A stretch of 64,000 bases of DNA from Ditylenchus dipsaci (GCA_004194705.1 SADC01001043.1:692768-756767), one strand, 5' to 3'; positions 1 through 11,898 are shown, counted from the stretch's first letter. The notes: generated by a model from the sequence alone, not told the origin. Numbers and translations are program-made.

Positions 1-16
1 ACGATCTCTTTCTTAG

Positions 17-2197
17 CTACCAGAACATCAAGCGTGTGCGCATGAAAAAGATGTCTTCCAGCAAAGTCAACAACCCTTTCTAGCTATTGAATCGACCATA
101 GTCAAGGATGTGGTCAGGACTGACAGAAGAAACCCGTTTTTCGCTGGAGATAATAACCCTAATTTGGAAACTATGAAGCGAGTTTTTTGATACTTCGCAT
201 GAAGGAAATAAAAAGTAGCTATGGCTTTTTATAGCTATTTTATTAAAATCTCCTTAAAAAATTAGAATTTATAGGGAGGAGTAAACTGGGGCATTTCAAA
301 CTGGGCCCATTCAAACTGGACAAAACTGGGCCACTTTTAGCCTTAAAATGGGCCAAGTTTTGGCCCAGTTTGAATGGGCCCAGTTTGAAATGGCCAGTTT
401 ACTCTCCCGAATTTATACATCTGTTAAAAAATAAGCGAAAAATCATAATTTTTTTAAAATTTTCGAGACATCACACATATTCCCAAAAAAATAACGGCTC
501 TATTATAAACGTTGTCGTTGCAGTCGGATTTTTTGACCCTAGTAAAGAATCGGGTGCGTTTTTTGCCTGGTCCCCCCTATGGTTTTTCGAAACTTATTTA
601 TTCACAACAACCGAAACATCAGTCATATGTCTTTGCCATTTGCTCGAAAAACTTTCGCATAGTTCAAAATATCAACGAAAAACTAGGTAAAAAATAAGAA
701 ACAAAGAATAAACATCATCGTAAAAATGGAACATAATTTTCGAAAAAAAAACCATAGGGGGGACCAAGGCGAAAAAACGCACCCGATTCTTTACTAGGGC
801 CAATTTTTTTTCTACTCAGAAACCAGCAAGATCAGGCCACAAGAAACATAAAATATTTTAAAAAATGATAACAAAAATTCGAAAAAAATAGCAACATAAA
901 ATTGAGGGTGAAGTTTAGTCTTTTGCGGGTGCATTTCTGTTACAACCTTATGAAACAGCCATAAAACCACCAAACTTTGCAATTTCAGATCCATTTTACT
1001 AAACTACGCAGTCAGCTACCCAGACGTAAACTACATTCAAGGCATGTCTGACCTTCTTGCCCCTCTACTTTCCACCCTCAGGGATGAAACCGACACTTAT
1101 TGGTGTTTTGCTGGTCTCATGCAGCAAACCCTATTCTGTTCTAGTCCCAAAACAGAAAGCAGAAATATTATGGAGATAAACTTGGAATATTTGCGAGAAT
1201 TAATGAAGCTACTAGTTCCAGACTTCTACACTTACTTGCTATTTCTTGGCGGAGATGCGCCAGATTTGATGTTTGTTCACCGCTGGATCTTGCTCTTCTT
1301 CAGAGAGAGTTTCCAGAGGTGGATGCACTGCATTTATGGGAAGCTTGCTGGTCCAGATACAGGACCTCTTACTTCCACCTGTTTGTGTGCACAGCTATAG
1401 TCTCGGTCTATGGACCTGATATTATCGCGCAAAGATTGCCACACGATGAGATCCTCCTGTATTTTGCTTCTTTAGCTATGCACATGGATGCGAGGGTAGT
1501 CTTGAAAAAGGTAGTTGGTTAATATTTATAAGAACTTCAAAAAATAGGAAGACAAAAATAGATAAGAACTTTTTTTATAAAACATTTGCAAAATTTTTTC
1601 AAGGTAAATGAAATATTATCTCACCACATTTAATGGTCGAAGAATTCATGAAAGGACCATGGTTTTTGCGAACAGCGGTTGTGCCCGCCAATTCAAATTT
1701 TTTCCTAATCATTTAACTTCAACAAGGCCTAGAATTTTATTTTAGGTATAGTTTGTTAGAAACCAAGTTAAAAAATCCGTACAGAAGTTCAATGATTGGG
1801 AAAAAAATTGAATTGGCGGGGACAACCACTGCGCGCAAAAATCATAGTCCTTTGAAGCAGTTGAAGAAATTGAACTTGAATACAAAAACAAATTTTTTCA
1901 AAATTAGAATAGCGTTAAAATTTAAAATATTTGTAAAAGAGTAAAGTTATACTAAAGTACATATTTGAGCCAGAGGGCTGCTCTACATTTCTACGCCTGC
2001 CTAAGATTCCGTGCACCCTAGCTGGTCTGTGTGAACTAGATGCGAAAGCGAACAATGGACAAGTCACATGCCTCAACATTTGTTTGTATGTACCAAAACA
2101 CATGGACCAAACAATGAGCCTTGTCCATTCGCAGCGACATATAGTTAAAAAAACTTATCACACTGACTATATCAAATGTTATAATGGATTATTATGA
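17..2197 (+). CDS. TBC1D16: TBC1D16-like Rab GTPase-activating protein, 3' part of gene
   Basis: TBC-domain proteins stimulate GTP hydrolysis by Rab proteins in membrane traffic. Three exons are visible: 17-181 (after TTTCTTAG; contains VKDVVRTDRRNPFF), 989-1510 (ILLNYAV, QGMSDLLAPLL, DETDTYWCFAGLMQ, then LHLWEACWSRYRTSYFHLF and LAMHMDARVVLKK) and about 1970-2197 (RLPKIPCTLAGLCEL, stop TGA 2195-2197). Order and wording match the C-terminal half of the TBC domain of TBC1D16 better than TBC1D15 or TBC1D25. The 5' exons, including the arginine-finger region, lie outside the window. Oddities: the frame breaks near 1302 (one A short of a KREFPEV reading) and near 1987 (one base short), and the first intron does not keep phase with a strict GT-AG border (CGA|GTTTTT to TTTCAG|A). 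Intron 1 is filled with inverted-repeat elements. Family call is confident; exact borders are not. Confidence 0.85.
274..409. mobile_element. hAT-like MITE, palindromic, 8-bp TSD
   Basis: Nearly perfect palindrome beginning GGGAGGAGTAAACTGG and ending CCAGTTTACTCTCCCG. It is flanked on both sides by AATTTATA (266-273 and 410-417), an exact 8-bp target duplication typical of hAT elements. The inside repeats CAAACTGGGCC. It has no coding capacity and lies in intron 1 of the TBC1D16-like gene. Confidence 0.85.
530..808. mobile_element. Inverted-repeat element (foldback MITE)
   Basis: About 60-bp arms in opposite orientation: left GACCCTAGTAAAGAATCGGG followed by GTGCG and a run to CCCCCCTATGG, and the reverse complement at about 742-808. 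The spacer is AT-rich. No clear target duplication was found. It lies in the same intron as the 274-409 element. Confidence 0.6.
1651..1853. mobile_element. MITE with AAAGGACCATG-type ends
   Basis: Inverted-repeat element whose ends read AAAGGACCATG and CATAGTCCTTT, with inner arms sharing CAATTCAAATTTTTTCC. The same inner sequence recurs at 17889-18106 and 48634-48795, so this is a dispersed family. It sits in intron 2 of the TBC1D16-like gene. No convincing 8-bp duplication. Confidence 0.6.
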
Positions 2198-3944
2198 TTT
2201 AGCTTTTTTAGAAAAAAAGTTTTTTTAGAAAAGACTTGAATTTTTTAAAGTTAAAAAATTTGATTTTAGTAGAGGTGAAATTCTAAAAATTTGGTAGTTT
2301 TCAGGCTAACAAGGGAACTTCACATAGTCTCAGTGGGCTATCGAAAACGTTATATACCATTCGATAGCTCATCCAAAATCGATATTAGACTTGAACATCC
2401 GTTTTTGCCCTGAGCTCGTTTTGAGGGGTTAAAAATGCGTTTGAAAAATATATTTTTAGTTTGTAGATCATAAAAATGCCTATTACTGAGATTGCTCAGT
2501 AATAATTGTAATAGTTTGTTAGAAAGCTGAGATTAGAATTGCAAAATTAAATTCTAATTTTCAGTTTTTTCAACATAAAACCGTGCGTAGGAGTACATTA
2601 TACCGTGTAGCTCAAAAACGCCCTAAATCGTGTTTTTTCAACGTTTTAGCATCTGAGCATCTGTTTTAGCACTCAACGTTTTAGTATCCACTTTAGAATT
2701 TAGCAACGTAAATAAACAGTGTTTTTAGGGAGCAGCCGAGCATTAAAATAAAGATTCACCGAAAATTTGACTTTTTGCATTGGGGCACGAAGGTAACATA
2801 ACCTAAAAAGCTACCTGGATAGTCAAGAAATGGTTGCTTAGTAGCCATCTACCAGGCTTTTTCGACTGGAGCTTGGCAAAAAGACTCTGTGAATGCATTT
2901 TATGATCAAGAGTACTTCTCGGAATCATGTCTAAGGTAAGAGAGTGCGCGCATCTCTAACCGACCTAGCCCTGTGCGCCTCCTTCGGGGTACTTTTTTTA
3001 AACTTTTTTTCAAAAATGCCCAGCCGCGCCTTTGAAATATTTTTTTCTGTACGTTTATGATGCTAAAACGTCGGAAAAACACGATTTAGGTCGTTTTTGA
3101 GCTAGGCGTTATAGTGTAATTTAGCCAAATTGTGCCTTTCCAGCCAGAATCAGGCGCTTTTAATTCGTTTTCGTTGGTTTATACAATCTTTTCTACAGGA
3201 TGGTCGAGTTATTTCCAAAATTAGAAAGGGAGGTACTTTTTCACTCCTTGTTTGGCTACTGTCGTCTATAGTACATAAGAAAACTCCGTGTTTGCCATTT
3301 CGGTTGAAATCAAACAGTGGCTTTTTTGTCAAAAATACTTAACATAGGATTGTTTTTGTCGACGGGTTTTTTTATTTTAAATATGGTTGAGTCTGGAGAG
3401 TACGATGGGCGGTAGAGGGTTAACAAAATTTAAATTCTAATTGAGAAACTTTCAGCAGCTTTCTGTTCACGCTTTTTTCTTTAGACTAAGAGCAAAACAG
3501 TTTTAAACAGATGTGTCAGCTGAGTCTCCTCTTCTTGAGTTACCTCCACCCTCACATTCCCACCTCAACTTAAGGAATTTAAAGTTGAAGAATTTATGTT
3601 GGAATGTTTCAATTCCCTTTGCTTGTTCATTTCCCTTGCACTTATTAACTTTCAATTTTTATAAATGCATCATTTACTCTGTAATTTTTAGGGTATTTTT
3701 ATTTTAAACTTTATTTTTTTTATTTTTCTATTTATTTTATTTTAATAAAAAAAGGAGGTTATGATTTCATAGATAGAAATGTCAAATAGGGTATTGTTGA
3801 TCAACCAAAACTTCATTTGGCTCGGTTAACTGAAGACCGAAAGTTGAAAAATCTCGTTTCTCGTCCAAAAGGACGAAAAGTGTTGACCGGGCGGACAGCC
3901 TTTTCTTAACTTCTTTTGTGTCTTCTTTTTTTATTTATTTCAAG
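2198..3944. other. Gene-free stretch between TBC1D16-like and K2P genes, with a foldback element
   Basis: A foldback element spans about 2592-3120: the left arm AGCTCAAAAACGCCC followed by TAAATCGTGTTTTTTC is repeated inverted near 3065-3115. A copy of a dispersed GC-richer segment (GTCTAAGGTAAGAGAGTGCG) lies near 2930-2990. An open stretch at 3513-3640 (Leu/Pro-rich, after AAACAG) could be an N-terminal exon of the next gene, but nothing in it is conserved enough to call. Confidence 0.5.
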
Positions 3945-6900
3945 GCTACGAAAAATTCTTAGAAAACATGAAAGAGATGCAAGCCGTGGTGGACTTGAAT
4001 GGTCATTACTTGAGCATGAAACAGCTAGAATGGGAAGAACAAATTTACTTCAGGTCGCCTCCATCAAATAGCTGTAAACTATTAAAGGTAGCAACAATAT
4101 TTGTGAATTATTTTTATTTTCACGAAATTTTTATTTTTAAATAATACAAATTCAATCTTGTCAGCCAGTTAATGAAATTGTTATTTGAGATCTTTGAAAA
4201 TTTTCATAAAATAACATATGTTTAGAAGAGAACAGACTTTAGGGGGAGGGAGTCTATTTTCATTGAAAAGTGGTGTTTTAAACCTCAGTTATTCTGATTT
4301 TTTATATTTTATATATTTTGGGGTTTCGAGTTCAAATCAAAGTTTCGTACTTTTCTCAAAAATTTCGACAACTGACAACAGTAATGGAAAACTCTGGTCA
4401 GCTGAAAACTTTAACAAACAGCTCCAGCAGTTATTTTCTAGATAGATCGAACCCATGAAAATTTTTTGCTCGAAAGTAAAATCTTCAAAAAATGAAGCAC
4501 TAGAAGAAACAAGAAATCATTTCAAAAAAATCAGTACTTTTTTGCGTCTTTTTTTCACAATCATTACACAGCAATGATTTATAACATCAAAGTTTAAAAA
4601 AATACCGTATTTAATCTATTACCGTATAACCTCTATTAATCCCCCACCCTCTATTAAACCCACCCTCTAATAATCCCACCCCCCGAGAGGGTCGAATAAT
4701 AATCCCCCACCTCTAATAATCCCCCTTCCGATTTTCGAGGTGACCTTGCTGGTTTTTTTTTAACATTTCACTAGTTAATTTCCATGTTAAAACTTAATGA
4801 TTTTTTTTCACAAACGAGGCCTGGATCCAATAAAATTCAGCTTTCATTTCAAACACTATCGAACAGCTTATTTTCATTGATATTTTTGATAAAAATCTAG
4901 TTTTCGTCAACATTCTAGGGGCTTATTTTTTTAATGTCCTGCCAATCTCGACCTAGTTTTTTTCTCTAATCTTGCAAAAAATGTTGAGGCCATTCAATCG
5001 GCCCACTTGGTTGAAAGCACGCTATTTGTGTATCCTCTGATCCATTGACGGATTTGTTGAAGGCACAAAGCAAATAATTGCGTTGATACTTAAAGAGAAA
5101 TATCAAAACTAACCATTAAACAGTTTGACAATCACTTCCTCAGAGAATTCCTGTCGGGCTCAATCCACCCATTCCAAGACGATCTCAAGTGCTGGCGGAT
5201 CGCAGCCGCATAAATCGCAACCGTAAATTCGACTACGGAAATGAACACTGGTAATGTACCGAAATGGTATAAAAAACGAATGATTTAATTATTTGTGTTC
5301 TAAGCATTTGCATCGCTAGGGTCGAAAAACCTGTTCAACTTCTGCGATTGATAGATCACTAATAGTATGTACGGAATATTGAAACTGGCGTTGCGTAGAG
5401 TGGAGAGACTCGGCATCGCTACCAAACGCAACGAGAAGGAATGGTGGGAAGACTTTCCCGCCACTAGGGCTTATGGTCTGGCTTTGTTGGAGAGCAGTTG
5501 TACAGCTGAAGTCGACTTTTGAACGCAAAGTAGCTTTCTGGATATACAAAATCATGTGGAAGAAAAAAGTAAGCGAAAAGTGAGACGAAAATTAAGACGT
5601 CAAATACACGTAAGACAAAAATATAGGCGGAATTTTTAATTCCATAAATTAAAATTACAATTTTTAAAATAACGTTTTTAAAAAATTTGCGGCGCCTTCG
5701 GCGCTGAAAAGGTTGAAGTATAATCCCCTCCCTCTATTAATCCCCACCCTCTAATAATCCCCACCCTCCGAGGAGGATTGATTAATAATCCCCCTGGAGG
5801 ATTAAAAGAGGTTATACGGTAAACGGCCCTTCCTAAATTCAAAAAACATGTTTGTGGCATCGTGTTTTTGTCCCATTTTTTGAAAAGTCCTGTCAGGCAA
5901 CTTATTACTTATTTTATATCTCATCTCACTAACTATAAAATAGGCGGTAACTTGCCTGAGAGAAGTCTTTGAAAATTGGGTCAAAAATACAATGCCAAGA
6001 ATACGATTTTGAACGCAAGGAGGGCCGTTTAATAGACTAAATACGGTATATTACTTCTTTAAGAGAATTTCGCCACACATTTGTCTACAGTTACTTGTCA
6101 TTTCCTATCTTTTGTTTGGAGGTGCTGTGTTTTATTACTTGGAATCTGGCAATGAAGTAAAGGTACACAAACACTTGTTGACCATTTTACTATTTCTCAA
6201 AACTAATACTAATATTTAGGAGCGCGAATCTCAAATGGTGGGTATATTTAAACTGCGTGACAATTTCCATTCCAGGCTGTGGACAATCAAGCGAATTCCA
6301 AACAAAAAACCTGAATTGTATAGAAAACAAATTGCCCAACTTGGGCGAAAATATTTTGAGCAACTGGCAATAAAGATCGCAGTAGCTAATAAAAAGATGT
6401 TTCTCAATGAAAATTATTTACTTAAATCTTCTTCTACCAAAGACAAGGATGATAAGGCCTGCATTTGGTCATTCAACAACAGTTTGTTCTATGCCGCTGC
6501 AATACTCACTGTCATAGGTTAGATTTTAATTAAAAAATATTAAGCAAGGCTTCCAACTGTACTTTATTTAAAAATTTGTTGTTTTTTTCGGGCCTCAAAT
6601 CTTTAGAAATTTTCAGATTTTAGTCAAAACTATATTTTTGACTCTCAAAACTTAATAAGCACCGGATAAAATAGAACCTTTTGACGAAAAATGATCAAAT
6701 TGTTCTTTATTTTGCAAAATGTACTTTATTTCACAATTTTGAGCTGACAGCCCTGAGATTAGGTTTTCATATAGTGGGATTGTTTTATATTGTTTTTTAG
6801 CATTATCAGTTATGACTGCGGTTGTCAAATTTCTCGGCAAAATATAAATAGGGGAATTGTTCGGGAGATTCCCCGAAGGAATTCCAAATAGGATACATGA

Positions 6901-8218
6901 ATTTACGATTTCAGACATTCTATCTTATCGACAAATAACATAATGGCGACATTTTGAGGCTACGTTACAACCTGAAATATCATTGTCACCTAAAATGAAA
7001 AAAATTGGAAAAGACAAATAAATTTTGAATAATTTTTTTCGGGAATTTCGAATCGAACTATAAAATCATTATTTTTTGTTGTCTTGTAAATACAGGCTAC
7101 CCATCTGTACTTTATTTAAAAATTTGTACTTTATTCGGCACCCTAAATCTTTAGAAATTTTGAGATTTTACGTCGAAGTCTTCATTTTTGGTGCTCAAAT
7201 CTCAACAAGCACTGGACAAAATGGCACTTTAGAAATTGTACTTTATTTTTTTTAGAAATTGTTCTTTATTTTGCCAAATGTACTTTATTTCAAATTTTGA
7301 GATGAGAACCCAGTGTAAATAGCACTTTTATATTTCCCCTGTTTTTTTCACTCGGGGCAAACAATTTGCAGAATTCTGGGGAATTCCTTGTTTGACAAAC
7401 CTAGTTACGACAGTTTTTTTATTTCAGCACATGGAAATTAAAATTCATTAGTAACAGTTTTTCACCTAAACATTTTTAACATCAGTATTTGTTTCAGGAT
7501 ACGGTGGTCAAAATCCAGCTACTGCTGCGGGTCGAAGTTTTTCTGTGTTTTATGTCTTGTTTGGCTATCCAATACTTCTGGTTGCTATTGCTGATATTGC
7601 GAAAATATTCAAAGACTGCTTAAATGCACTGCACAAAATCTGTGATCAAATGTTTGCATAAAAAATTCTTTTTCAAAAATGTAAAATGTACTTCAGATCA
7701 AAAAACTCTCATCCTAGAAGAATGAGCAGAGTAAGATGCGGTAGTAGATCAAGTATTGATCTATCGGATGAAATCTCAAAATCTGTATGTCTGTGCAAAT
7801 CAGAGACTTTGCAAACATCGGAATGTGCAGAGAACAAGGAAATACCTATATTGCTGCTTTTGTTGATATTCACGGGCTTTTTAAATTTCGGAGCTTTTAT
7901 AGTTCAAAAGTGGCGAGACTGGTCTTATTGGAACTCTTTGTTCTACTGCTTTATGACTACGGCGAAAATCGGTATTGATATGAAAATATTATGTGCACAA
8001 TTGTGTTTTAGCAAATGAATCTTTAAAAAAATTTAAAATATTTTTTTTAAATAGAAAATTCATTTTTCAAATTTTTACTTCACTTTTAGTTTTCGCTTTT
8101 TTAAAAAATATTTGTAATTAATAAAACAACTTATATTTTAAGGGTATGAAAATACTGGTCCCACTGGGACACTCCCCACCATTGCTGCACTGGTCTACAC
8201 TATAGTTGGACTTGCAAT
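3945..8218 (+). CDS. Two-pore-domain (K2P/TWIK-like) potassium channel, 3' end not found
   Basis: K2P channels are dimeric plasma-membrane leak channels, each subunit having four membrane helices and two pore loops. Six in-phase exons: 3945-4087 (cytoplasmic N-terminal part, ending CKLLK), 6091-6162 (M1: LLVISYLLFGGAVFYYLE), 6220-6517 (M1-P1 cap linker and start of pore helix, SFNNSLFYAAAILTVIG), 7498-7651 (filter 1 GYGG, then M2 FYVLFGYPILLVAIADI), 7697-7971 (M3 ILLLLLIFTGFLNF, then WSYWNSLFYCFMTTAKIG) and 8143-8218 (YENTG, then M4-like IAALVYTIVGLAM). Intron 7652-7696 is only 45 nt. Filter 1 is close to canonical, but filter 2 reads AKIGYEN where the family has TTIGFGD. The start codon and the C-terminal exon after 8218 (donor GTAAGC) were not identified. 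Could also be a decaying paralogue. Confidence 0.75.
4603..6053. mobile_element. Nested DNA transposons with pogo-like transposase relic
   Basis: Three nested inverted-repeat elements in a K2P intron. Outer ends: TACCGTATTTAATCTATTA and its inverse near 6034-6053. Inner element about 4619-5820: TACCGTATAACCTCTATTAATCC and its inverse, with tandem CTCTATTAATCCCCCACC units inside both ends. A third, 5820-6032, has ends AAACGGCCCTTCCT / AGGAGGGCCGTTT. Inside the inner element, minus-strand 5230-5110 reads PPALEIVLEWVD, stop, then EFSEEVIVKLF, resembling the C-terminal end of pogo/Tigger-type DDE transposases. This is broken coding, not a functional gene. Confidence 0.55.
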
Positions 8219-10458
8219 GTAAGCTGTTTAACAAATTCCATAAAAATTTTAAAATATATATTACGAAAACTTTCGTACGAATTTTATAAGAATTTTCGCA
8301 AAGTTTTTTAAATTAATAGTGACAACCTCAGCAGTGATTAATCTACTGTACTTTCAATTTCAGGTAGTATTTGTTAGAGTCCAGTCACTGACTTACAAAA
8401 GTTGGTCAGAGCAAAAGTCAGAGCAAAAATTTGTTAATTTTATTTAAATGTCAAACTGTTTTTTGCCAAAAAAAATTGATTTTTTTATTCTTTTTAGGCC
8501 TGGTACCCAATGAGTGCGGATTTTTTCATACCTCCTCACTCGGAAACGGCCGTAACTTTTTTTTTTTAAATTTCAAAAATTATTCTGTTGGTGCCATCTT
8601 GTAGCTAAGATCCAGGGCTACCAGATGAGATATTGATAAAGTAGATGTCGGTTTAAAAAGTTCGTTAAAAATGAGTGGATCCGCACTCTGGATCCGCCTC
8701 GGATCGAGTGCGGATCCACTCATTTTTATCCAAAAGTTTTGAATCACATGTATCTAATGAATAGCTTATCTGGTAGCCCTGGATCTTAGCTACAAGATGG
8801 CACCAACAGAATAATTTTTGAAAATTAAAAAAAAAGTTACGGTCGTTTCTGAGTGAGGAGGTATGAAAAAATCCGCACTCATCGGTACCAGGCTTAATGT
8901 TTACCTTTTTCAATACGAAATTTTTAGTGCCGTTACATGCATTGATTCTGCTGGCACAATATATATCCGTACCCTTCATCAATTTGTGTCGCCAAGGAGG
9001 ATTCTTAGATGAAGTATTAATTTTATTGACCAAAAATAACCAAATTGTACTTTTTCTAAATTTTGAGTTCGCAACCCTGATTTAATATGTTTTCATTGTT
9101 TGCATAAAATAGGCATGTTTAAATAAATAAAAAGTACCATAATCTCGTTTTATGGAATCTGCAGTTCGAAACAGTTTAATTCATGTAGGCTCTAGTCAAC
9201 TTTAGGTCCCACCAAATTTGCCTTGGTCCCCCTTTTGTTTTTTCTTGAAAAACACTTCAATTCACAATTCTACTTACGGGGATAAAGGATTTTAAGGAGA
9301 GGAAGGGAACAGTAAAGGGCCACTTTTCACCATCTTTTTCAACATATTCTAATGCAAAAAAGATCTTTAATGTGCTTTATAGGCATATCTTGACAGAACT
9401 TCTCCACCTAGTTTCAATTTTTTTATCTAAGGTCTTTGGAGCAGTCAGAAATACAAAAGCTTTGCTGTTCAGTATGTTTTGTCGATAATCATCTTTCCGA
9501 AACATTTTTGTTGTCTTTAAATGACCGAAAAACATTTTGTTAAGAATATAAAAAGAGGGGAACGTTGTAAAAGGGTACCCTTTTTTCTCTAATTTATTTT
9601 GCAGGTAAATCTGTGCAAAGCACTTCAACTATTTAAGCATGCTATGCCGTCGAAAGGGAGCCTAGGGACTTTAATTTTGAGGCTTCAAGAAGTCTTCCAC
9701 ATTAAAAAAAATAACAGGGAGACCAATACGGATTGTTGTTTTTTTGGTGCTAGTATAGAATATCCCCCTCAAGAATCTGACCTACCCAAATCGCTGTAAC
9801 TTCTAGGGTTGTGGAATTCTCCGAGGAAATAGAAACCGAAGAATTCTCCGAAAAACCGGAGAAATAGGAACTCAATCACAATTTTCAGCAAAAAATTAAA
9901 TAAATAGCGAATTTGCGTTTTCAGTAAAACCTCAATATATAAGCCTACGAGACCACTACATTGGAGGGCCACTGCATCAAACTATAAAACGTATGAAGGC
10001 CATTAAATCAGGGTTTAGCTGTACAGTTAACTGTAAAGTCAACTGCAGTAAACTATACAAACGATTTTAGGTTCAAGGGCCAGTACGGAAGTTGTGACTA
10101 ATAAATAGTTTACGCACTTTTTCCTGGTCTGACACGTATATTTGAGTACTCTTTACTTAAGTTTAAAAAAAATGGGGAAGGGGGGGGGTATTCGCTACTA
10201 GTTCTTTTTTTTAAACACGGATTGTTGACTAGCGTGACTGCATTTTCTTAAAATCAATTTCGCTTCATTGGTTTGATAATAAACTTTTACTTACAAAGAA
10301 ATTTTTAGAAGCAATAATAAAAAATTTACATTTAAAAATGCCAAGGCGTTTTCTTATCATTTGATAATCTTACAAAAAGTGCATGCAACATGTAAAGTAA
10401 GTTTTTTAATTTAGACAAACTCTTCCCTTACAATTGTCTTATTTGTGAATTTTGAAAA
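8219..10458. other. Stretch downstream of K2P exons; repeats only
   Basis: Holds the 8498-8896 foldback element and a partial copy near 10060-10205 of the element family found complete at 36900-37139 (GTACGGAAGTTGTGACTAAT to GGTATTCGCTACTAG). No exon with conserved protein content was recognised between 8219 and 10458; the missing K2P 3' exon may lie here. Confidence 0.4.
8498..8896. mobile_element. Long-TIR MITE, possibly PIF/Harbinger-like
   Basis: Terminal inverted repeats of about 130 bp: left GCCTGGTACCCAATGAGTGC, right the inverse ending GGTACCAGGC, including the shared stretch GGATCTTAGCTACAAGATGG. It is flanked by TTA on both sides (TTAG|GCCTGG and CCAGGC|TTA), which would suit a 3-bp PIF/Harbinger target duplication. 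The centre has a small palindrome GTGCGGATCCACTC. No coding content. Confidence 0.65.
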
Positions 10459-10584
10459 ATGAAAAGAAACCATTCTGGTGTCAAAGTTGCCGTAACTAAG
10501 CCATCATGGTATGTTGCAAAGCTTAGCGACATTTCCAACTATTTCACTCGTGATGAACTAAGTCGCTTGTCCGTCTATTCTTAA
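10459..10584 (+). CDS. Possible small ORF or exon (41 codons), unrecognised
   Basis: ATG at 10459 opens 41 codons with balanced, protein-like composition (KVAVTKPSWYVAKLSDISNY, ending LSRLSVYS) before TAA 10582-10584. It stands out from the surrounding AT-rich noise, but no domain, signal peptide or family is recognisable. No donor or acceptor was placed with confidence. It could be chance, a short peptide, or an exon of an unseen gene. Confidence 0.2.
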   Translation: MKRNHSGVKVAVTKPSWYVAKLSDISNYFTRDELSRLSVYS

Positions 10585-10937
10585 GTATTCAACCATTTAA
10601 TTCAAAAGTATTTTTCTAAAACTCCGTGTATATATTTTGATTATTTAACTATAGAATGTTCTAGAAGAGGAGTTTTAGTTGAGACTAGTTTTTGCCCGCC
10701 CTTCGGGCGGGATTTATTTTTCGATGAACGTTTGTGGGGAAATATAATTTATGTTGTGACATTTTAAATTCAATGCTACCAAAATGAGACCTTTCACTCA
10801 ATGAATTTCGATATTTATCGAGGTTCTCAATACAAACTTTTTTGTTTATGGCAGAAAGTAAGAAGTATTTCCAAAAAAGAAGCGCGTCAAAAACACAAAC
10901 TTGATAGGACATTAGAAATTTCAAGCAGTCTCAAGCG

Positions 10938-11092
10938 GCGATCAGACATTGTCTACTATTAGTACAATTTGTCCTCGACAATTCCTACTAATTTTCGGTG
11001 AAGTTTAGTTGTTTCACCCGAATTTCACAGAAGGTTAGAAGGAAAAGTTGTGCGACAAATTCTACTATTAGTAGAAAATGTCTGATTGACAT
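10938..11092. mobile_element. Short MITE with ATCAGACATT ends
   Basis: Terminal inverted repeats of about 33 bp: left ATCAGACATTGTCTACTATT, right ACTATTAGTAGAAAATGTCTGAT. A 150-bp non-coding element; the target duplication is not evident. Confidence 0.65.
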
Positions 11093-11217
11093 CTCAAACA
11101 ACTATTGAATTTTAAGACAGAGAAATAACATGGATATACAGAATTAACAAATATGAAAACAACGTAGGGTCTATTATTTTCCAACCATCTTTCTTTTCCT
11201 TACCGAGAATCACCGGG

Positions 11218-11600
11218 CAGAAAGATAGACTGAATATAAAAGATTTATATTGAGACAAAGATGAATCCAACAATCACAGTACCATGAATGACCACCACAC
11301 GGGTTGAGCATCTTGATCCTTCGTTTCTTTTCTCAAGGCACCACCGAGTCGAGAGAGAGAGACTGAATAAAAAAGATTTATATTAAAACATAGAAGAGTA
11401 CTACAATCACAGCACCATCATTGACCACCACGCGGGTATAGCATCTTGATTCTTCGTTTCTTTTAAGGCACCATCAAGTCGAGAGAGAAACTGAATATAA
11501 AAGATTTATATTGAGACATTGAGAAACACAACAATCACAGTACCATGAATGACCACCACACGGGTTAAGCATCTTGATTCTTCTTTTGAGGCACCACTGA
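11218..11600. repeat. Tandem repeat, about 125-bp unit, LTR-related
   Basis: Three adjacent units share AAAAGATTTATATT, ACAATCACAGTACCATGAAT, GACCACCACACGGGT and GCATCTTGATTCTTCG-like stretches; a more diverged fourth lies about 11770-11880. The order of motifs (AATAAA-type AT stretch, then CAACAATCA) resembles the neighbouring 11899-12048 LTR, so the array may derive from it. That link is inference. Confidence 0.6.
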
Positions 11601-11898
11601 TTATAAAGAAATTAAAGCAAGTCACGAAACAGATTGAAAAAAAAGTGAGAGACAACACATGAGACGCAAACAAAAATCAAAATTTTATTGAATACAAACA
11701 GACGAATAACACTAATGAGATCCTTGTAGACTTAATTTCTTACGCATTCAGCAGGACATCAACCGAAATGTATCATAGATGATTACCATATGGGTTGAAA
11801 AGCTCGATTCTTCATCACTTTCTCGAGACTTTCCGAAGCAGAGAGACTAAACGAAAACAACCAATGATTGAAGCACAAAAAATGTTACACTTACAGTA

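Noticed and set aside
1044..1400. TBC coding frame ending in RWMHCIYGKLAG
   Set aside because: After about 1302 this is the wrong frame; the conserved TBC sequence continues in the adjacent frame.
6652..6918. 88-codon minus-strand ORF in the K2P intron
   Set aside because: It covers diverged repeated segments (TGTACTTTATTT motifs recurring at 6550-6730 and 7110-7290) and shows no family resemblance.
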